DNA of 64,000 bases, taken from contig VGHB01000016.1 of assembly GCA_016868355.1 (NCBI GenBank), positions 1 to 64,000 of the forward strand, given 5' to 3'. Of this stretch, positions 47,764-56,966 are shown in pieces. A program made the position numbers and the translations under genes. Each line of letters opens with the position of its first letter. Positions within the stretch are counted from its first letter, which is position 1. The notes beneath the pieces are model-generated. The model was not told where the DNA came from, made no database searches, and saw nothing but the letters and a program-made list of their open reading frames with translations. This DNA comes from Betaproteobacteria bacterium. GTDB taxonomy: Bacteria; Pseudomonadota; Gammaproteobacteria; Burkholderiales; Burkholderiaceae_C.

Positions 47764-48648
47764 GTGCAAAGCCAAAGGGCTGTCTTTGGCAAGCCCGCCT
47801 CTTGGCGGGCAGGCCTGGCGGTGGCCGCCGTCACCGCAGCCTCTTCGGTGCTGGCGCACGACACTTGGTTCGAACGCCACACGAGCGCCACACCCCAACG
47901 CCCGGTGCTGGTGCTAGGCACAGGCAACCAGTACCCGGTGTACGACTCGCGAAACGACTTGCAAAGCCTGGCACACAGTGGCTGCCAAGCCGGCAACGTG
48001 CTGCAGCGTGGCTTGGTGGAGCGTGGTCCCCAAGGCCCAGCCCTGGTGCTGACCACTGGCCAGCCGCTGCCGTCCGATGCGACGCGCGTGAGCTGTTGGG
48101 CTCAACTGCAGCCCTTCGAGGTCGACTTGCCCGATATCCTGGTGGACCAGTACTTCAAGGAAGCCATGCCGCCGGCCTCGGTGCGCCAAGCCTGGGCCGC
48201 ACAAAGAGCCCGCGGCCAGGCGTGGCGCGAACGCTATGTGAAGCATGCCCGCATCGAATGGTTTTCGGGTGACCCGGCGCCAACTGCAGCTGCATCAGCC
48301 GACTCAGCCAATTCAGCTGCATCAACGATGGCCGCCATGGCCCTGGACGCCTGGATGCTACAGCCCCAGCGAGTGCCGCGTGTGGGCGAAGACTTGGAGT
48401 TCCTGGTGCTCAGGGATGGCCGCCCGCTGGGCCAGTTTTCGGTCGAGTTTCGCTTGCACAGCTCCCGCTTGGGGCTGTGGCGGCGAACCGATGAACAGGG
48501 CCGTGTCCGGCTGCGCCCGCCAGCCCCAGGCCGTTGGCTTTTGCGCGGTATCGAGCTCACCCCACCGCCCGCCGGGGCAGCCGATCCGGTGTGGCAAGGC
48601 TTGTTCATCACCCTAGCCTTCGAGGTGAGCCCGTCGGCAGCGCCTTGA
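47764..48648 (+). CDS. Secreted DUF4198-type protein
   Basis: The 294-residue protein has a signal peptide ending at AVTAASSVLAHDTWFERHT. The mature N-terminus HDTWF and the C-terminal domain (RVPRVGEDLEFLVLRDGRPLGQFSVEF, RRTDEQGRVRLRPPAPGRWLLRG) resemble DUF4198/NikM-like periplasmic proteins, some of which are linked to nickel or cobalt uptake. No metal transporter is adjacent, so function is open. The start is a GTG at 47764, 15 bases after gshB. Confidence 0.75.
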   Translation: MQSQRAVFGKPASWRAGLAVAAVTAASSVLAHDTWFERHTSATPQRPVLVLGTGNQYPVYDSRNDLQSLAHSGCQAGNVLQRGLVERGPQGPALVLTTGQPLPSDATRVSCWAQLQPFEVDLPDILVDQYFKEAMPPASVRQAWAAQRARGQAWRERYVKHARIEWFSGDPAPTAAASADSANSAASTMAAMALDAWMLQPQRVPRVGEDLEFLVLRDGRPLGQFSVEFRLHSSRLGLWRRTDEQGRVRLRPPAPGRWLLRGIELTPPPAGAADPVWQGLFITLAFEVSPSAAP

Positions 48649-48702
48649 GGGCGGCAGCGCTCGCCCCCAAAGCAAGCGACAGCCCACGGCGACAATCTCG
48701 CC

Positions 48703-50673
48703 ATGGCATTGCTCACCCTGTCTCGCCTTCAACTGGCCTATGGCCATGTGCCGCTGCTGGACGCCGCGGCCTTTTCTTTGGAAACGGCCGAGCGTGTGGC
48801 CCTGATCGGGCGCAACGGTGCGGGTAAGTCTTCGCTGCTCAAGATCATGGCGGGGCTGCAGTTGCCCGATGACGGCGAGCAGCAGATCCAGCAGGGTGTG
48901 CGCCGGGTGTATGTGGCCCAGGAACCGCAGTTCCTCGAAAACTGCACCGTATTCGAGGCGGTCAGCCTGGGCCTGGGCGAGGTCCTGAGCCTGCAGCGCC
49001 GCTACGAGGCGCTGCTGCAAAGCCCCGAGGGTCAGGCCCCGCAAGACCGGGTGCTGCTGGGCGAGAAGGCCGTGGGCTTTAGTGACGAGCTCGACGAACT
49101 GCACGGCCGCTTGGATGCCTTGGATGGTTGGGCCTGGGAGTCCCGTGTGCAGGAGGTGCTTCAGCGCTTGCACCTCAGCGCCGAGGCCGCGGTGGCTCAG
49201 CTGTCTGGTGGCACGCGCAAGCGGGTGGCCTTGGCGCAGGCCTTGGTGTCCAAACCCGACATCCTCTTGTTGGATGAGCCCACCAATCACTTGGACTTGG
49301 ATGCCATCGAGTGGCTGCAGGACCTTCTGCGCGATTGGCGCGGTGCCCTGGTGTTCATCTCGCATGACCGCGCATTCATCGACGCCGTGGCCAGCCGCAT
49401 CATCGAGCTTGACCGCGGCCAACTGCGCAGCTATCCCGGCGCGTATGCGGCTTTCGAACAGGCGCGTGAGCGCGAGCTTCAGGCGCAGGCCTTGTCCCGT
49501 GCCCGGGCTGACAAGCTGCTGGCCCAGGAGGAGGTGTGGATCCGCAAAGGGGTGGAAGCGCGCAGGACGCGCAGCGTGTCGCGCGTGGCACGGCTGCAGG
49601 GCTTACGTCTGCAACGTGCGCAGCGCCGAGAACAGCTGGGTCAGGTGCGACTGGAGCTTGATGCAGGTATCCCCAGCGGCAAGATCGTGGCGGAGCTCCA
49701 GGACGTAGGCCTGCGCCACGGCCCTGACCAGCCTTGGCTGGTCCGCCACCTTTCTTCCACCATCTTGCGTGGCGACAAGGTGGGCTTGATTGGGCCTAAC
49801 GGCGTCGGCAAGACCAGCCTGCTGCGCCTAATCCTGGGGCAGGCCGAGCCCAGCGAGGGCCGCGTGCGGCGCGGTACCCAGTTGCAGGTGGCCTATTTCG
49901 ACCAAATGCGTGCAGGCTTGAGCCTGGACGCCACCCTGGCCGACACCATCAGCCCAGGCAGCGAATGGATCGAGATCAACGGCAGCCGCAAGCATGTGAT
50001 GAGCTATCTGGGCGACTTCCTGTTTGCTCCCGAGCGCGCCAACAGCCCTGTGAGTACCTTGTCTGGCGGTGAGCGTAACCGCCTTCTGTTGGCGCGCTTG
50101 TTCGCCTTGACCGCCAATGTGTTGGTGCTTGACGAGCCTACCAACGATCTGGACATCGACACCCTGGAACTTTTGGAAGAACTGCTGCAGCAGTACCGCG
50201 GTACCGTGTTCCTGGTCAGCCACGACCGGCGCTTTGTAGACGCTGTGGTCACCAGCACTGTGGCCTGGGAAGGGGACCCGGCGCAAGGCGGCCAGCCCGG
50301 GCAGTGGCGAGAGTACGAGGGCGGCATTGAGGACTGGATCGTACAGCGCAACCGCGCGCGTGCGCTGCAGGCGGCCGCGCCCATGCCGGCTGCTCCTGCT
50401 GCTGCCGCCACACCCGCAACGGCCACCAACCAACTGCCCACCAACGCAGCTCGGCGCAAGCTCAGCTACAAAGAGCAGCGTGAGCTGCAGGCCTTGCCCG
50501 GTTTGATCGACCAATTGGAAACCGAGCAGCGCCAGATTCAGGCGGCCCTTGCTGACGGCGCTTTGTTTAGCTCCGACTTGAACCGAGCCACCGCTTTGAG
50601 CGAACGCAGCGCAGGCATTGAAGAAGCCTTGATGCAGGCCCTGGAGCGTTGGGAGCATCTGGCTTCACGCTGA
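48703..50673 (+). CDS. ABC-F family ATPase (Uup-like)
   Basis: The 656-residue protein has two ATPase cassettes and no membrane segments, the ABC-F layout. Cassette 1 has GRNGAGKSSLLK, LSGGTRKRVALAQAL and LLLDEPTNHLDLD. Cassette 2 has GPNGVGKTSLLR, LSGGERNRLLLARL and LVLDEPTNDLDID. The C-terminal segment (LSYKEQRELQALPGLIDQLETEQRQIQ) is a coiled-coil, as in Uup. ABC-F proteins act on ribosomes; Uup affects transposon excision and ribosome stalling in E. coli. The linker between cassettes contains a standard P-site-tRNA-interaction helix region. Confidence 0.93.
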   Translation: MALLTLSRLQLAYGHVPLLDAAAFSLETAERVALIGRNGAGKSSLLKIMAGLQLPDDGEQQIQQGVRRVYVAQEPQFLENCTVFEAVSLGLGEVLSLQRRYEALLQSPEGQAPQDRVLLGEKAVGFSDELDELHGRLDALDGWAWESRVQEVLQRLHLSAEAAVAQLSGGTRKRVALAQALVSKPDILLLDEPTNHLDLDAIEWLQDLLRDWRGALVFISHDRAFIDAVASRIIELDRGQLRSYPGAYAAFEQARERELQAQALSRARADKLLAQEEVWIRKGVEARRTRSVSRVARLQGLRLQRAQRREQLGQVRLELDAGIPSGKIVAELQDVGLRHGPDQPWLVRHLSSTILRGDKVGLIGPNGVGKTSLLRLILGQAEPSEGRVRRGTQLQVAYFDQMRAGLSLDATLADTISPGSEWIEINGSRKHVMSYLGDFLFAPERANSPVSTLSGGERNRLLLARLFALTANVLVLDEPTNDLDIDTLELLEELLQQYRGTVFLVSHDRRFVDAVVTSTVAWEGDPAQGGQPGQWREYEGGIEDWIVQRNRARALQAAAPMPAAPAAAATPATATNQLPTNAARRKLSYKEQRELQALPGLIDQLETEQRQIQAALADGALFSSDLNRATALSERSAGIEEALMQALERWEHLASR

Positions 50674-50708
50674 TCCTGGTGGCCAGGGTCGGCACGGCTG
50701 GGCCGGTT

Positions 50709-51215
50709 TCAGCCACGGGCCATCAGCAGCACCTGAGCCAGGGCGGCACTTACCGTGGCCTCGCGCACCGCTGCGCGGTCTCCTGTGAATTGCAAGCGTT
50801 GGGTGCCCGAGGCCACGTCGGCCCCCGGGTTGCTGCGCACCGCCCACCCTAGGCATACCGTCCCCACTGGCTTACCGGGTACCGCACCACTGGGCCCGGC
50901 GATGCCCGTGACCGCAACGGACACCTGGGCCTGCGAGTACCGCAAGGCACCCTCAGCCATGGCCTGCGCCACCACCTCGCTTACCGCACCAGCTTGTGCG
51001 ATGGTGGCTGCTGGCACACCCAGCAGTTCGGTCTTGGCCGCATTGCTGTAGGTGACAAAGCCACGCTCGAACCAGGCGCTGGATCCAGCCAGGCCGGTGC
51101 AACGTGCCGCAATCAGGCCCCCGGTGCAGCTTTCCGCTGTGGCCATACACCACTGCCGCTGCAACAAAGCCTGTGCCACCTGTTCAACCAAATCAGCCGA
51201 CGATGTGTCGTTCAT
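50709..51215 (-). CDS. CinA C-terminal domain nicotinamide-nucleotide amidohydrolase
   Basis: The 168-residue protein matches the stand-alone PncC/CinA C-terminal family, which deamidates NMN to nicotinate mononucleotide in NAD recycling. Motifs are MATAESCTGGLIAARCT, GFVTYSNAAKTELLGV, AVSEVVAQAMAEGAL, and VTGIAGPSGAVPGKPVGTV. The start MNDTSSADL at 51215 lies ten bases after the pgpA stop. It ends 35 bases from the convergent ABC-F gene. Confidence 0.93.
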   Translation of the reverse strand: MNDTSSADLVEQVAQALLQRQWCMATAESCTGGLIAARCTGLAGSSAWFERGFVTYSNAAKTELLGVPAATIAQAGAVSEVVAQAMAEGALRYSQAQVSVAVTGIAGPSGAVPGKPVGTVCLGWAVRSNPGADVASGTQRLQFTGDRAAVREATVSAALAQVLLMARG

Positions 51216-51225
51216 GCCCGGCCTT

Positions 51226-51789
51226 TCAGAACCACCAAAGGGCCCATAGAAGGACCACACAGAAGGCCGCCACCAGATCGTCGAAGAGGATGCCCCAGCC
51301 TTGCAGCCAGCCCATGGCCGCCGCCGAGCGTGGCTTGAAAAGTTGATCGGCCCAATTCACGGGGGGCGGCTTGACCGCATCGAAGAAGCGAAACAACGCA
51401 AACGCGAAGGCCTGCTCTATCCACGATGCAGGCTGAATCATCAGCAGTACGATCCAAAAAGCCACAACTTCGTCCCAAACGATGCAGGACGGGTCGGCCA
51501 TGGCCAGCTCCCGCGCGGTGTGGGTACAGGCCCAGACCCCCACGCCAATGCCCACTGCAATCAGCAAGAGCCACTGCCCATCGTTCAAGAACGGCTCTAA
51601 GACCAAGAACGCCACCCACGACCACAAGGTGCCCACGGTGCCGGGCGCAACTGGTGACAGCCCGCTGCCCATGCCCAAGGCGATCGACCGCGCGGGATGG
51701 CCCAGCATGTAGGCGGCCGTAGGGCGCCTCACGGCTGCTGTGGGCGGGGGCTGCGCTGCTGCGCCCGCGGAGCTGGGCTCGGTGCTCAA
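51226..51789 (-). CDS. pgpA: Phosphatidylglycerophosphatase A
   Basis: PgpA dephosphorylates phosphatidylglycerophosphate in the inner membrane. The 187-residue protein has HPARSIALGMGSGLSPVAPGTVGTLWSW, DPSCIVWDEVVAFWIVLL, FRFFDAVKPPP and GILFDDLVAAFCVVLL, all typical. No ATG suits the family boundary. I chose the TTG at 51789, which overlaps the thiL stop (TTGA) and gives the normal length with an Ala/Pro-rich leader; GTG and ATG alternatives lie 69 and 90 bases downstream. It is coupled to thiL. Confidence 0.9.
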   Translation of the reverse strand: MSTEPSSAGAAAQPPPTAAVRRPTAAYMLGHPARSIALGMGSGLSPVAPGTVGTLWSWVAFLVLEPFLNDGQWLLLIAVGIGVGVWACTHTARELAMADPSCIVWDEVVAFWIVLLMIQPASWIEQAFAFALFRFFDAVKPPPVNWADQLFKPRSAAAMGWLQGWGILFDDLVAAFCVVLLWALWWF

Positions 51790-52874
51790 ATTGGGCTCAA
51801 GCCTTGCACGCCTGCGTGGTGGGCGCGGCCAGTGCCGCTCTCGCCGCGAAAGTGGTCGAAGCCCTGAGGCAGAGCGGCCATGGGCCATGGCGCCGCGCCA
51901 GCCAAACAGGCGGCCTCGTCGTCGAACACCGCCAGCCCCGTGCCGGGCACGATGCGGCCGATATGGCTGAGTTGCACACCGCTTTGGGCAGCGTGTTTTT
52001 GCAGCTGATCCCGCTGGGCAGCAGGCACGCTCAGCAGCAACTCGTAATCGTCGCCACCGGCCAGCAGGCACTCGCGCTGGCGCAGCGTGCTTTGTTGTGC
52101 CACCCAGACGCTGCGGGGCAGGGCCTGCCACCACAGCTGCGCACCCACACCGCTGGCGCGCAAAACGTGACCCAGGTCACCGACCAAACCGTCACTCAGG
52201 TCGATCGCCGCATGTGCCACGCCGCGCACGGCCAGGCCCAGCGCCACGCGCGGCTGCGGCCGCTCCATGCGCCGGCGCACCACTTCCCAGCCCTCGGGCG
52301 GCAGGCTGGCTTGTCCCCGGAAGATCTCCAGCGCCAACCGGGCATCGCCGATGCCCAGGCCGCCTTCCTGTGGGTGGCTGACCCACAGCTCGTCTCCGGG
52401 CTGGGCGCCCGAGCGTAAGAGCGCTGCGCCTACCGGCACCGTGCCTAGCACCGTTACCGCAATGTTCAGCGGGCCGCCGGTGGTGTCGCCACCAGCCAGC
52501 ACGATGCCGTGCGCGTCGGCCAAGCCAAAAAACCCGCGCGCAAAAGCCTGCAGCCAGGCCTCGTCTGCGCGCGGCAAAGTGAGGTTGAGGGTGCACGCCC
52601 TGGGCTGGGCACCACAGGCCGCCAGGTCGCTGAGGTTGACGGCCAAGGCTTTGTGTCCCAGGGCCGCAGGGTCAACCGTCGACAGAAAGTGACGGCCTTC
52701 AACCAGGGTATCGGTGCTCACCGCCCATTGCTCGCCGCTGCGCACCTGCAACAAAGCGCAATCGTCTCCCCCACCCAGCACCACCCGGTCGCGCTGTGCG
52801 TCCTGGGGCCGGCGCAAGATGCGTTCGATCAGTTCGAATTCGCCCAGTGCCATGGTCTGCGCGGCGCCTTGCAT
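51786..52874 (-). CDS. thiL: Thiamine-monophosphate kinase
   Basis: ThiL phosphorylates thiamine monophosphate to the active diphosphate. The 362-residue protein has GEFELIERIL, GGGDDCALL, STDTLVEGRHFL, GHKALAVNLSDLAACGAQP and VLAGGDTTGGPL, the metal- and ATP-binding blocks. The start ATG at 52874 overlaps the stop of the response-regulator gene by one base (TGATG); MALGEFEL seven residues in is a possible alternative. Order in the run is sensor, regulator, thiL, pgpA, pncC-like. Confidence 0.95.
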   Translation of the reverse strand: MQGAAQTMALGEFELIERILRRPQDAQRDRVVLGGGDDCALLQVRSGEQWAVSTDTLVEGRHFLSTVDPAALGHKALAVNLSDLAACGAQPRACTLNLTLPRADEAWLQAFARGFFGLADAHGIVLAGGDTTGGPLNIAVTVLGTVPVGAALLRSGAQPGDELWVSHPQEGGLGIGDARLALEIFRGQASLPPEGWEVVRRRMERPQPRVALGLAVRGVAHAAIDLSDGLVGDLGHVLRASGVGAQLWWQALPRSVWVAQQSTLRQRECLLAGGDDYELLLSVPAAQRDQLQKHAAQSGVQLSHIGRIVPGTGLAVFDDEAACLAGAAPWPMAALPQGFDHFRGESGTGRAHHAGVQGLSPI

Positions 52875-53266
52875 CAGCGGTCGGGTTGGCCCGGCAGCAG
52901 GCTTTGCAGATGCGGATGGGTATTCATCAGATTGACCAGATCCACGGCCGACTTCACCCCCATCTTGTCGAACACCCGTGAGCGGTGTACTTCCACCGTT
53001 CTCACCGAGATGTCCAGTTCACCGGCAACCAGCTTGTTGGGCAAACCGTCCATCACCAGGCGCATCACCTCATGCTCACGCTCGGTCAATTCGTGCAAGG
53101 CCAGGCGCAACTGTTGCCCAGCGCGCGCCGCCAACAAGGCCTGTGCGCTGTGCGCCAGGGCCTGTTCGTTGCGGTCAACCAGAGCGTCGCGCACCACATC
53201 CTCGTCTTCTACCAGGCAGACCATGGGCAAGCCCAAGCTGGCGGTGGCGTTGGCAGCGGCGTTCAT
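52874..53266 (-). CDS. LuxR-type response regulator with deleted receiver domain
   Basis: The 130-residue protein starts like a FixJ-type receiver (PMVCLVEDEDVVRDAL at residues 14-29) but jumps straight to a FixJ-type linker (ALAHSAQALLAARAGQQ) and an intact LuxR-type helix-turn-helix (LTEREHEVMRLVMDG...VRTVEVHRSRVFDKMG). Full-length relatives have about 205-210 residues; about 80 residues of the receiver are missing. The phospho-acceptor aspartate, the switch Thr/Ser and the lysine are therefore absent. The gene is an open frame and coupled to thiL, so a DNA-binding protein could still be made. Confidence 0.8.
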   Translation of the reverse strand: MNAAANATASLGLPMVCLVEDEDVVRDALVDRNEQALAHSAQALLAARAGQQLRLALHELTEREHEVMRLVMDGLPNKLVAGELDISVRTVEVHRSRVFDKMGVKSAVDLVNLMNTHPHLQSLLPGQPDR

Positions 53267-53296
53267 CGCTTTGGGTATCCTTCAGTCGGCAGCAAC

Positions 53297-53923
53297 TCAC
53301 TGAGCCCCTGCAGTATCCCCCGCGTGCGGCACCGTGAAGCGAAAGCAGCACCCCGAACCCGCGCCGCTTGCCGCGGCGCCGTCGTATTCCAAGGTGCCAC
53401 CATGCTGCTCCACCACAGTGCGGCACAGGATCAGGCCCAGCCCCATGCCGCCGGCGCGCGTGGTGAAGAACGGGGCCAAGGGGCGCTGGGCCACATCAGG
53501 TGTGATGCCCGGACCGCGGTTTTGCACCTCGAACTGCACCCGAGTGTGGAGCCCGGCCCGAATATCCAAGCGCAGCACCCGATCGGGCAGTGGGGTGTCT
53601 TGCTCCATGGCTTGAATGGCGTTGCGGGTGAGGTTGAGCAGCACCTGCTGGAGCATCGTGCGGTCCACCTGAACCTTCATGCCAGGCGGCTGCACATGGG
53701 CCTCGACCCGCGCTCCGCTTTTGCGCACTTGCAGCCTCACCAGCGCGCTCCACAGCAGCCAGCGACGGCCGCTGCCTGCGGGTTCGAAGGGCCTGGCGCC
53801 GTGTGTCCCGATGGGTCGGTTGGCATGCAAGAAGTCTCTTTTCACCGCATCAGTATGGGCCAGCAGCTGCCCGGGCGTGATCCGCGCAAACCGAAGCACC
53901 GGCCCGGTGAGACACGTGCACAA
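53297..53923 (-). CDS. Truncated sensor histidine kinase (ATPase domain only)
   Basis: The 208-residue frame contains an intact HATPase_c domain: DRTMLQQVLLNLTRNAIQAM (N box), VQNRGPGI (G1), FFTTRAGGMGLGL (F/G2) and VVEQHGGTLEY. The input domain and the dimerisation domain with the phosphorylated histidine, expected in FixL-like kinases, are not found. The region before residue about 65 has no recognisable motif, and maeB starts 44 bases further on the other strand. The first possible start is a TTG at 53923. It is a decayed or minimal kinase. Confidence 0.6.
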   Translation of the reverse strand: MCTCLTGPVLRFARITPGQLLAHTDAVKRDFLHANRPIGTHGARPFEPAGSGRRWLLWSALVRLQVRKSGARVEAHVQPPGMKVQVDRTMLQQVLLNLTRNAIQAMEQDTPLPDRVLRLDIRAGLHTRVQFEVQNRGPGITPDVAQRPLAPFFTTRAGGMGLGLILCRTVVEQHGGTLEYDGAAASGAGSGCCFRFTVPHAGDTAGAQ

Positions 53924-53966
53924 TCATGCGGTGCCCGTTCACTGGCGGGATTCAGCAGGACCCGAG

Positions 53967-56285
53967 ATGCCCACTCCCGAAGAAAAGCGCGCCGAGTTGC
54001 GCCGCGCAGCGCTTGAGTACCACGAGTTCCCCACCCCCGGCAAAGTTGCCATTGCCGCCACCAAGCAGCTGGTCAATCAGCGCGATCTGGCGCTGGCCTA
54101 CTCGCCCGGTGTGGCCGCAGCCTGCGAAGAGATTGTGGCTGACCCCGACAACGCCTTTCGTTACACCTCGCGCGGCAACCTGGTGGCGGTGATCACCAAT
54201 GGCACCGCGGTGCTGGGCCTGGGCGACATCGGCCCCCTGGCCGCCAAGCCTGTGATGGAAGGCAAGGGCGTGCTGTTCAAGAAGTTCGCCGGCATCGACG
54301 TGTTCGACATTGAGGTCAACGAGAAGAATCTCGACAAGCTGGTGGACATCATCGCCGCGCTGGAGCCCACCTTTGGCGGCGTGAATCTGGAAGACATTAA
54401 GGCCCCAGACTGCTTCTATGTGGAGCGTCAGTTGCGCCAGCGCATGAAGATCCCCGTCTTCCACGACGACCAGCACGGTACGGCAATCGTGGTGGGCGCG
54501 GCCTTCCTTAATGGCTTGAAGGTCACCGTCAAAGACATCAAAGAGGTCAAGCTGGTGGTGTCGGGTGCAGGAGCCGCGGCCTTGGCCTGCTTGGGCCTTT
54601 TGGTCAAGCTGGGCCTGCCGCGTGAAAACATCTGGGTCACCGACCTGGCCGGCGTGGTCTACAAGGGCCGTACCGAGCTGATGGACCCGGACAAGGCCGA
54701 GTTCGCCCAGGATACGGCTCAGCGCACCTTGGCCGAGGTCATCGAGGGCGCCGATGCCTTCCTGGGTCTGTCCGCCGGGGGCGTGCTCAAGCCGGAGATG
54801 GTGGCCCGCATGGCCGCGCGACCGCTGATCTTCGCCCTGGCCAACCCGACGCCGGAGATCATGCCCGACGAGGTCAAGACGGTCCGAGACGACGCCATCA
54901 TGGCCACGGGCCGAACCGACTATTCCAACCAGGTTAACAACGTTCTGTGCTTCCCCTACATCTTCAGGGGTGCACTCGACTGCGGCGCCACCACCATCAC
55001 CGTGGATATGGAAATCGCTGCGGTGCACGCCATCGCCGAATTGGCTCAGGCCGAGCAAAGCGAAGTGGTGGCCGCCGCCTATGCCGGTGCCACGCTGAGC
55101 TTCGGACCCGAGTACCTGATTCCCAAGCCCTTCGACCCGCGCCTGATGATGAAGATCGCCCCGGCCGTGGCCAAGGCGGCGGCCGCCTCAGGCGTGGCCC
55201 GTCGGCCCATTCAGGACTACGACGCGTACCGCGAAAAGCTGCAGGCTTTCGTGTATGCCTCGGGCACCACGATGAAGCCCATCTTCAACATCGCCAAGCG
55301 TGCGCAGAACAAGCGCGTGGCCTATGCTGAGGGCGAAGAAGAACGCGTGCTGCGCGCCGCACAGGTGGTGGTGGACGAAGGGCTGGCCCGGCCCACGCTC
55401 ATTGGCCGCCCGGCTGTCATCGCCCAAAGGATCGAAGCCTTCGGCCTGCGCCTGAAGGAGGGCCGCGACTACGAAGTCGTCAATGTCGAACACGACGATC
55501 GCTACCGCGACTTCTGGCAGACCTATCATGCGATGACCGACCGCAAGGGCATCACCGTGCAGATGGCCAAGATCGAGATGCGGCGCAGGCTCACACTGAT
55601 CGGTGCGATGCTGCTGCACAAGGGCTATGCGGACGGCATGCTGTGCGGCACCTGGGGCACGACGCAGCAGCATCTGTACTACATCAACCAGGTCATCGGC
55701 CGGCGCAAAGGCGGCAGCCTGGCCACACCGCAGGATGTGCCGGTTTATGCCTGTATGAACGGGCTGATGCTGCCCGGACGCCAGGTGTTCTTGGTGGACA
55801 CCCATGTGAACGACGATCCCACACCCGAAGAACTGTGTGAGATCACCGCCATGGCGGCTGAAGAAATGCGACGCTTTGGCGTCCAGCCCAAGGCCGCCCT
55901 GCTGAGCCACTCCAACTTTGGCACCAGCGACCACCCCTCGGCGGTGAAGATGCGCCGCACGCTGTCGCTGCTGCGCGAGCAGGCCCCATGGCTGGAGGTC
56001 GATGGCGAGATGCACGGCGACCTGGCGTTGGACGGTGCAGCCCGCAAGGCCTTGATGCCGCGCACCACCCTGACCGGCGAGGCCAATTTACTGGTGCTGC
56101 CCAACATCGACGCAGCCAATATCGCTTACAACCTGCTCAAGACGGCCGCCGGCGGCGGCATCGCCATCGGGCCGGTTCTGTTGGGTGCGGCCAAGCCGGT
56201 GCATATCCTCACGCCTTCGGCTACGGTCCGCCGCATCGTGAACCTGACCGCCCTGACGGTCGCAGACGCCAATGCGCTTCGATAG
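53967..56285 (+). CDS. maeB: NADP-dependent malic enzyme, MaeB type
   Basis: MaeB decarboxylates malate to pyruvate with NADP+. The 772-residue protein has a malic enzyme domain ([59 protein letters not shown]) and a nucleotide-binding domain ([22 protein letters not shown]). The C-terminal phosphotransacetylase-like domain ([12 protein letters not shown] at the end) is thought to bind acetyl-CoA as a regulator. Length equals E. coli MaeB (759). It diverges from the truncated kinase; the ATG at 53967 fits the family start. Confidence 0.96.
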   Translation: MPTPEEKRAELRRAALEYHEFPTPGKVAIAATKQLVNQRDLALAYSPGVAAACEEIVADPDNAFRYTSRGNLVAVITNGTAVLGLGDIGPLAAKPVMEGKGVLFKKFAGIDVFDIEVNEKNLDKLVDIIAALEPTFGGVNLEDIKAPDCFYVERQLRQRMKIPVFHDDQHGTAIVVGAAFLNGLKVTVKDIKEVKLVVSGAGAAALACLGLLVKLGLPRENIWVTDLAGVVYKGRTELMDPDKAEFAQDTAQRTLAEVIEGADAFLGLSAGGVLKPEMVARMAARPLIFALANPTPEIMPDEVKTVRDDAIMATGRTDYSNQVNNVLCFPYIFRGALDCGATTITVDMEIAAVHAIAELAQAEQSEVVAAAYAGATLSFGPEYLIPKPFDPRLMMKIAPAVAKAAAASGVARRPIQDYDAYREKLQAFVYASGTTMKPIFNIAKRAQNKRVAYAEGEEERVLRAAQVVVDEGLARPTLIGRPAVIAQRIEAFGLRLKEGRDYEVVNVEHDDRYRDFWQTYHAMTDRKGITVQMAKIEMRRRLTLIGAMLLHKGYADGMLCGTWGTTQQHLYYINQVIGRRKGGSLATPQDVPVYACMNGLMLPGRQVFLVDTHVNDDPTPEELCEITAMAAEEMRRFGVQPKAALLSHSNFGTSDHPSAVKMRRTLSLLREQAPWLEVDGEMHGDLALDGAARKALMPRTTLTGEANLLVLPNIDAANIAYNLLKTAAGGGIAIGPVLLGAAKPVHILTPSATVRRIVNLTALTVADANALR

Positions 56286-56379
56286 CACCAATTTGGTGCT
56301 TAAGCCTTATAATGTGGGATACGAGCGAAGTGAGTAAACACCAGTAGTTGTAATTTTCGGATTGACACAGGGTCATGCC

Positions 56380-56408
56380 TTGTCGTGTCGACCAGGCTTC
56401 GTTATGAT
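56380..56408 (+). promoter_or_regulatory. Predicted sigma-70 promoter for the ribonuclease gene
   Basis: TTGTCG (56380-56385) and TATGAT (56403-56408) are 17 bases apart. Transcription would start near 56415, with AAGGG at 56424-56428 before the GTG at 56436. This supports that start over the in-frame GTG at 56385, which lies within the -35 box. The rest of the 150-base gap after maeB shows a short palindrome at the maeB stop and another TATAAT near 56308. Confidence 0.5.
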
Positions 56409-56435
56409 CGTGGAAGTCAGATTAAGGGTTATCCC

Positions 56436-56921
56436 GTGTTATCGACCGTCGGATCATCGTCGGCTCAAGTGTCCCGTCAGTGGGGGCTTGCTATCGCTGA
56501 TCCGGCCGCTCATGGGGCGCCCCGCCGGTCCAACAGCTGCCTTCGGGGCGCCTGGGTCTTGGCACTGTGTTGGGGCGTGGGCCTGTCGGCCGCGCTACCT
56601 GCCGGGGCCAAGATCGATTCGGCATTCGAGTTGCCCACGGTCAGTCTGCAGGCCTTGCCTCAGGAGGCCCGTGAAACGCACCGTTTGATCCTATCGGGGG
56701 GGCCCTTCCCTTACGACAAAGACGGCACCGCGTTCGGCAACCGCGAACGCCTGCTGCCCGGCAAGCCCAGGGGCTACTACCGTGAGTACACGGTAGACAC
56801 CCCAAAGGCCAAGAACCGGGGTGCGCGGCGCATCGTCTGCGGTGGGGAGCCGCCGGTGCGCCCTGAAGTCTGCTACTACACGGCTGATCACTACGCGAGC
56901 TTCGCCCGCATCGCGCCCTGA
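56436..56921 (+). CDS. Secreted guanyl-specific ribonuclease (barnase/RNase Sa-like)
   Basis: The 161-residue protein has a long basic leader, then a hydrophobic segment (AWVLALCWGVGLSAALPAGA) that looks like a signal sequence. A microbial ribonuclease domain follows: FPYDKDGTAFGNRERLLP, YYREYTVDTP with the general base Glu, ARRIVCGG with Arg, and ADHYASFARI with the catalytic His. Such RNases cut single-stranded RNA after guanosine. The start is not certain (GTG 56436 or 56469). The next gene encodes a barstar-like inhibitor, as for barnase. Confidence 0.85.
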   Translation: MLSTVGSSSAQVSRQWGLAIADPAAHGAPRRSNSCLRGAWVLALCWGVGLSAALPAGAKIDSAFELPTVSLQALPQEARETHRLILSGGPFPYDKDGTAFGNRERLLPGKPRGYYREYTVDTPKAKNRGARRIVCGGEPPVRPEVCYYTADHYASFARIAP

Positions 56922-56966
56922 TCGCTGTGACGCTCTTTGCTTGAAGATTTCCAGAGGAAGAAGAAC

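Noticed and set aside
56286-56380. TATAAT at 56308 and TTGACA at 56362 as a possible small-RNA promoter
   Set aside because: Neither element has a partner box at proper spacing, and no terminator hairpin follows, so a small RNA is not supported.
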